Shown piece after piece: positions 7,562-10,139 of a stretch of DNA of 10,139 nucleotides. Both the position numbers and the translations under genes were made by a program. The DNA is taken from the NCBI GenBank assembly GCA_041477005.1, contig JBGOUJ010000252.1, positions 1-10,139 of the forward strand, in the 5' to 3' direction. Below the pieces are notes generated by a model. It was not told the DNA's origin and ran no database searches. It was given only the letters and a program-made list of their open reading frames with translations. This DNA comes from JBGOUJ01 sp041477005. Its GTDB lineage: Bacteria > Acidobacteriota > Terriglobia > Bryobacterales > JACQDG01. The first letter of the stretch is position 1; each line of letters opens with the position of its first letter.

Positions 7562-8692
7562 CTACTCGCTCCAAAGCCTCGGTCCGTGACCCGAATGGGA
7601 CGCCGGCTGATACACGCAGAAGGGTTCTTCGGCCAGATAGTTTTGCGTCACGCCGTACGCGCGGGCGCGGCAGCCCAGGCAAACCCTCTTGAATTCGCAC
7701 CAGCCGCACTTGCCTTGCAGGTTATCCACGTCGCGCAGTTGCTCGAAGATTTCGGCGCTTTCCCAGATGTCGTGAAAAGCCTGCTCGCGCAGCGTGCCGG
7801 CCGAGACCGGCAGGTAGCCGCACGGAAAGACCTCGCCGCGATGGGAGAGGAAACAAACGCCGCTGCCGGCGAGGCACCCCCGGGTCATGGCGTTCATGCT
7901 GGGGTGGCCGTTGCCGTGTTGGGCGGGCAGCTCGGGCACGGCGAGACCCGCCCGCCGGGCCTCGGCGCGCCGCTGGCGCACGATGCGGAAGTAGTGCGGG
8001 GCGCAGGTGGCCTTCAGATCCATGCGCCCCTCGAGCGAGCGGTCGTAGAGCCAGTTCAGCACCTGCTCGTATTGCTGGGCCGTGACCATCTGGTCTTCCT
8101 GGATGGTCAGCCCGCAGCCGACCGGGACCAGCAGAAAGATGTGGAAGGCGTCGGCGCCGAGCCCGGCGGCCATGGAATAGATCTCGGGCAGATGCTCCAG
8201 GTTGTTGCGCGAGACGGTGGTATTGATCTGCATCGACATGCCGCGGTGGCGCAGGCGCTGGAAGCCGGCGACGGCGGCGTCAAAGGCACCGGGCTGGCCG
8301 CGAAACGCGTCGTGGGTCGCCGGATCGGCTCCGTCCAGGCTGATCGCCACGCGGCGAATGCCGGCCGCCACAATGCGGTCGGCATTCGCCTCATCTACAA
8401 GCGTGCCGTTGGTGGCGAGCGCCACGCGGATGTTCTTGCTACCGGCGTACTCGGCCAGATCGAAGACGTCCCGGCGCCACAGCGGCTCGCCGCCGCTCAG
8501 CACCAGAATGAACGGAGCGTACTCGGCGATCTGGTCGATGACCTCCCGGGCTTCCGAGAAGCTCAAGTCATCGGGCGACATCAGCTCGGTCGCCGAGGCC
8601 CGGCAGTGAATGCAGCGCAGGTTGCAGCCCGTAGTCAGCTCCCAAAAAATCAGGCGCGGGCGGTAGACCGTCGGAGTGGAGGAGCTGGTCAT
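7562..8692 (-). CDS. radical SAM/SPASM enzyme of the AhbD/NirJ type
   Basis: A cytoplasmic radical S-adenosylmethionine enzyme of 376 residues. The SAM-cluster motif C23-X3-C27-X2-C30, GGEP (67-70), ATNGT (93-97) and SLDG (118-121) are all intact. The C-terminal cluster region (about 273-359) has Cys273, 280, 291, 329, 332, 338, 341 and 359, including GKCGWCEFKRVCLGCRARAYG (327-347). This tail is typical of AhbD, which decarboxylates Fe-coproporphyrin III to haem b in the siroheme route, and of NirJ-type haem d1 enzymes. I cannot separate these, nor exclude a SPASM peptide-modifying relative, so no symbol is given. Its ATG overlaps the stop of the 47-residue upstream gene (ATGA). Haem supply or maturation would suit a cluster encoding at least 17 c-type haem sites. 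The 3' end abuts repeat copy C. Confidence 0.9.
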   Translation of the reverse strand: MTSSSTPTVYRPRLIFWELTTGCNLRCIHCRASATELMSPDDLSFSEAREVIDQIAEYAPFILVLSGGEPLWRRDVFDLAEYAGSKNIRVALATNGTLVDEANADRIVAAGIRRVAISLDGADPATHDAFRGQPGAFDAAVAGFQRLRHRGMSMQINTTVSRNNLEHLPEIYSMAAGLGADAFHIFLLVPVGCGLTIQEDQMVTAQQYEQVLNWLYDRSLEGRMDLKATCAPHYFRIVRQRRAEARRAGLAVPELPAQHGNGHPSMNAMTRGCLAGSGVCFLSHRGEVFPCGYLPVSAGTLREQAFHDIWESAEIFEQLRDVDNLQGKCGWCEFKRVCLGCRARAYGVTQNYLAEEPFCVYQPASHSGHGPRLWSE

Positions 8693-8832
8693 GTGTGGTG
8701 GTGGTGATGATTGTGAATTTCAGAAAGCCGATCCAGAAGCATGAGCACGCCGGCGGCGGCCATCAAGACGGCGAACGGGAAGAAGACGAAACTCACAAAC
8801 GCCAGGACCGCTTCCATGAGGTCTTTCCACAT
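8689..8832 (-). CDS. 47-residue membrane peptide with natural His tail
   Basis: A very short gene that I do not recognise. The product has one hydrophobic helix (about 8-33) and ends in the polar tail DRLSEIHNHHHHHT, with six histidines in the last eight residues. A purine-rich GGGGGGAGGGGGG stretch directly before the ATG is a strong ribosome site, and a sigma-54-like element at 8855-8870 lies 23 bases upstream. The stop overlaps the ATG of the radical SAM gene (ATGA), which argues that it is translated. The tail could bind a metal or haem at the membrane and serve the neighbouring enzyme; this is inferred. A longer in-frame reading from 9120 overlaps the YwiC-like gene and is probably not used. 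Confidence 0.75.
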   Translation of the reverse strand: MWKDLMEAVLAFVSFVFFPFAVLMAAAGVLMLLDRLSEIHNHHHHHT

Positions 8833-8854
8833 ACCCCCCTCCCCCCGGGTTATA

Positions 8855-8870
8855 GGCAATTTGCCTACCA
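8855..8870 (-). promoter_or_regulatory. candidate sigma-54 promoter for the His-tail/radical SAM pair
   Basis: The minus strand reads TGGTAGGCAAATTGCC, with GG and GC exactly 10 bases apart, the full TTGC core, and about 9 of 12 consensus bases. It overlaps the stop codon of the YwiC-like gene (8865-8867) and predicts a start near 8844, just before or within the purine-rich ribosome site. The inner part, AGGCAA-A-TTGCCT, is also a 13-base palindrome, so a repressor operator is an alternative reading. Confidence 0.5.
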
Positions 8871-9734
8871 CAAGGCCGCGAGCGCCAGCATGGAGAACGC
8901 CGAGCTCAGGGCCAGCTCGCGCAAGCCCACCCGTTTCAATGGGGTACGCAGAGAATTCGGATGGCGGAGACGAAACAGGTCGACAGCATGAAAGGCCAGA
9001 GGCAGGAGCAATGCTGCCGCCAGCAGAGGCCGCCCAGCCGCCCCCAACGCCGCCGCCAGAGCGGCCTGGACAAGCTGCCAGGCGAGCGCCACGCCTCTTC
9101 TCCGCCTGGCGTGTCTCCAACCGGCGGTTTTCGACGCGATGAGGGCTTCCAATCGAGCGTGCACGACCAGAACCGAACCAGCGTTATGCACCACATGCAC
9201 AGTCCACAACAGTAAGATCACCTTGTCCGGTTCTTGCCCGGCCGCCAGGTAAGCCAGCAAAGCGGAAGAGGAAAGTCCGATTGCGCCCCCCACGTGCAGC
9301 GCCGCCGAGCGACGGCGATTCTCAAGCGCCCCATAAGCGTAAACGCCTGTCAGCAGCAGGGCCGCAACCCCAAGAGGCAGCAGCCAGTTCCACGGCACAC
9401 GCAGCAGCAACCACAAGCCCGCGAGCGCCAGGGTTGGCCCGGCGATCTCGAAGGAACGCCTCGCCGCCGCAGCCTCCGGCCGCGGATGCCGCCACACATA
9501 TCTCTGGCGCAGCAACACCACCAGGGATTCCCGCAACACGAACACGGCAAGGACTGCCGCGAGCGCCGCCAACAGCGTAGGAGTCCAGGCTCGCGCCAGG
9601 ATCGTGGCGGAACCAAACGGCAGGAGCAGCATCGCCCAGGCGCCGTGCTCCCGCGGGATGAGCGGGAGCAGTTCCCGAACTGGTTGCCCCGGCGCCTCCG
9701 GCAGCCCGGCTTCGACCGCGTCCCCAGTCCGCAT
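8865..9734 (-). CDS. YwiC-like polytopic membrane protein
   Basis: An integral membrane protein of 289 residues from the ATG at 9734, matching the YwiC-like family. The hallmark IPREHGAWAMLLLPF (26-40) opens the conserved region, and HPNSLRTPLKRVGLRE (258-273) precedes the last helix. About eight hydrophobic stretches lie between and after these. YwiC of Bacillus subtilis lies in the narK-fnr anaerobic respiration region, and its biochemical role is unknown; some resemblance to UbiA-type prenyltransferase folds has been suggested for such proteins, but I see no clear aspartate-rich motifs. The ATG has no ribosome site. The only other in-frame start upstream is TTG at 9845, which would add 37 unlikely residues. 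A sigma-54-like element at 9749 would start the mRNA only a few bases before this ATG. Confidence 0.85.
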   Translation of the reverse strand: MRTGDAVEAGLPEAPGQPVRELLPLIPREHGAWAMLLLPFGSATILARAWTPTLLAALAAVLAVFVLRESLVVLLRQRYVWRHPRPEAAAARRSFEIAGPTLALAGLWLLLRVPWNWLLPLGVAALLLTGVYAYGALENRRRSAALHVGGAIGLSSSALLAYLAAGQEPDKVILLLWTVHVVHNAGSVLVVHARLEALIASKTAGWRHARRRRGVALAWQLVQAALAAALGAAGRPLLAAALLLPLAFHAVDLFRLRHPNSLRTPLKRVGLRELALSSAFSMLALAALW

Positions 9735-9748
9735 GGAACGGGGAACAT

Positions 9749-9764
9749 TGCAACCGGGCGGCCA
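9749..9764 (-). promoter_or_regulatory. candidate sigma-54 promoter for the YwiC-like gene
   Basis: The minus strand reads TGGCCGCCCGGTTGCA, with TGGC and TTGCA intact, GG and GC exactly 10 bases apart, and about 9 of 12 consensus bases. The -12 GC lies only 15 bases before the chosen ATG, so the leader would be about 4 bases. That fits the missing ribosome site but weakens the call. Confidence 0.4.
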
Positions 9765-9914
9765 CCGCCGGAAGCCCTGGTTTGCGTTAGATAGGGGGCT
9801 GGCTTGCGCGCCCTTGCGCAGCAGTGGGAGGCTTAACCCACCCAAATTGGGGTGACTTTGTCTCGAACCCTCGCGTCGCGGTGCCTGATGGGGCTTCCTG
9901 CCGCCTGCTCGCTC
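9765..9914. other. short intergenic gap with weak stems
   Basis: The gap between the last minus-strand gene and the element at 9749 holds only weak structure: a 5-bp stem TGCGC-GCCCTT-GCGCA at about 9803-9818, and CACCC-AAATTG-GGGTG at about 9839-9854. Neither is followed by a T run. No gene is supported here on either strand. Confidence 0.4.
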
Positions 9915-10139
9915 CTAATGATGACCGCAGCGATGGCGCCCGCAGCAGTTCCCTCCTGACAACCCGCTCGCCTCCCCGCAATGCGGGCAGCCCGGTCCCC
10001 CGGGTCCCCAGACCGGGTAACCAAAGTCATCGCGCAGCTTCAGGATCTGGTCGCTGGCCGGCAGCCTCATGGAAATGGCGAAGATCTCTTCTTCCTGGTT
10101 TTCGTTCTTCGTGCTGTATCCTCTGACCTCGACAGCTTC
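9915..10139 (-). CDS. unrecognised protein with Cys/His-rich C-terminus, 5' end cut by window
   Basis: The last 74 residues of a protein whose start lies beyond the window, ending in TAG at 9915-9917. The frame is open from the window edge and has coding-like composition: a charged stretch (YSTKNENQEEEIFAISMRL), a segment LPASDQILKLRDDFGYPVWG, then GPGGPG. The end reads CPHCG, a glycine-rich linker and NCCGRHRCGHH. The CX2C and CC-X3-H-X-C-X-HH groups could form a small zinc or other metal site. An in-frame ATG at 10068-10070 would give a 51-residue protein, but the coding-like residues before it suggest a longer gene. I do not recognise the family. Confidence 0.6.
   Translation of the reverse strand, partial: EAVEVRGYSTKNENQEEEIFAISMRLPASDQILKLRDDFGYPVWGPGGPGCPHCGEASGLSGGNCCGRHRCGHH

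Noticed and set aside
7553..8707. 384-codon open frame on the plus strand
   Set aside because: Antisense to the radical SAM gene, whose cysteine motifs are intact on the other strand.
8689..9120. 143-residue version of the His-tailed protein
   Set aside because: The extra N-terminus overlaps the YwiC-like gene in another frame and is low-complexity Arg/Gly/Ala. The internal ATG at 8832 has the ribosome site and starts the membrane helix.
9824..10126. 100-codon plus-strand frame at the window end
   Set aside because: Antisense to the Cys/His-tailed partial gene. It is Ser/Arg/Pro-rich without motifs or a ribosome site.

Overview
The window is GC-rich, densely coded bacterial DNA. The most likely source is an anaerobic or facultative soil or sediment bacterium. 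Acidobacteriota is my best guess, based on the protein style, abundant multihaem cytochromes and the many intergenic palindromes and A/G-rich repeats. This is an inference with no marker gene behind it; a Geobacter-like or other metal- or nitrogen-oxide-respiring lineage is also possible.

Layout. 1-278 (minus): 5' part of a small periplasmic c7-type cytochrome. 403-1746 (minus): a sigma-54 activator of PAS, AAA+ and Fis-HTH type with a Cys-rich PAS loop. Divergent from it, a plus-strand unit at 1911-5464 encodes a stand-alone degenerate receiver-like protein, a nine-haem c plus b-type membrane cytochrome (CbcL-like) and a NapC-like multihaem quinol dehydrogenase; the last two overlap by 4 bp. 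From 5610 to the end everything is on the minus strand. In transcription order this is: an unrecognised protein with a Cys/His-rich tail (partial, 9915-10139), a YwiC-like membrane protein (8865-9734), a 47-residue His-tailed membrane peptide coupled to an AhbD/NirJ-type radical SAM enzyme (8832-7562), a tandem universal stress protein (7222-6338), and a two-helix membrane protein coupled to a small Cys-rich DUF1858/ScdA-N-like protein (6118-5610).

How they fit together. The two membrane cytochromes and the c7 cytochrome form a plausible route from the quinol pool through inner-membrane haems to a periplasmic shuttle. The radical SAM enzyme belongs to a family of haem-maturation enzymes, and YwiC relatives are known beside anaerobic respiration genes. 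The most striking shared signal is regulatory. The leader of every transcription unit with a visible start, except the activator's own, carries a GG-N10-GC element resembling a sigma-54 -24/-12 promoter. The best is TGGCATCCCGATTGCT at 1851-1866. The activator itself has a perfect sigma-70-type TATAAT. I read the window as a compact, redox-controlled sigma-54 regulon for anaerobic electron transport.

Non-coding structure: a strong 18-bp hairpin at 2271-2318, and three copies of a dispersed repeat (about 5509-5588, 6198-6327 and 7359-7535) that lie only in the gaps between transcription units.
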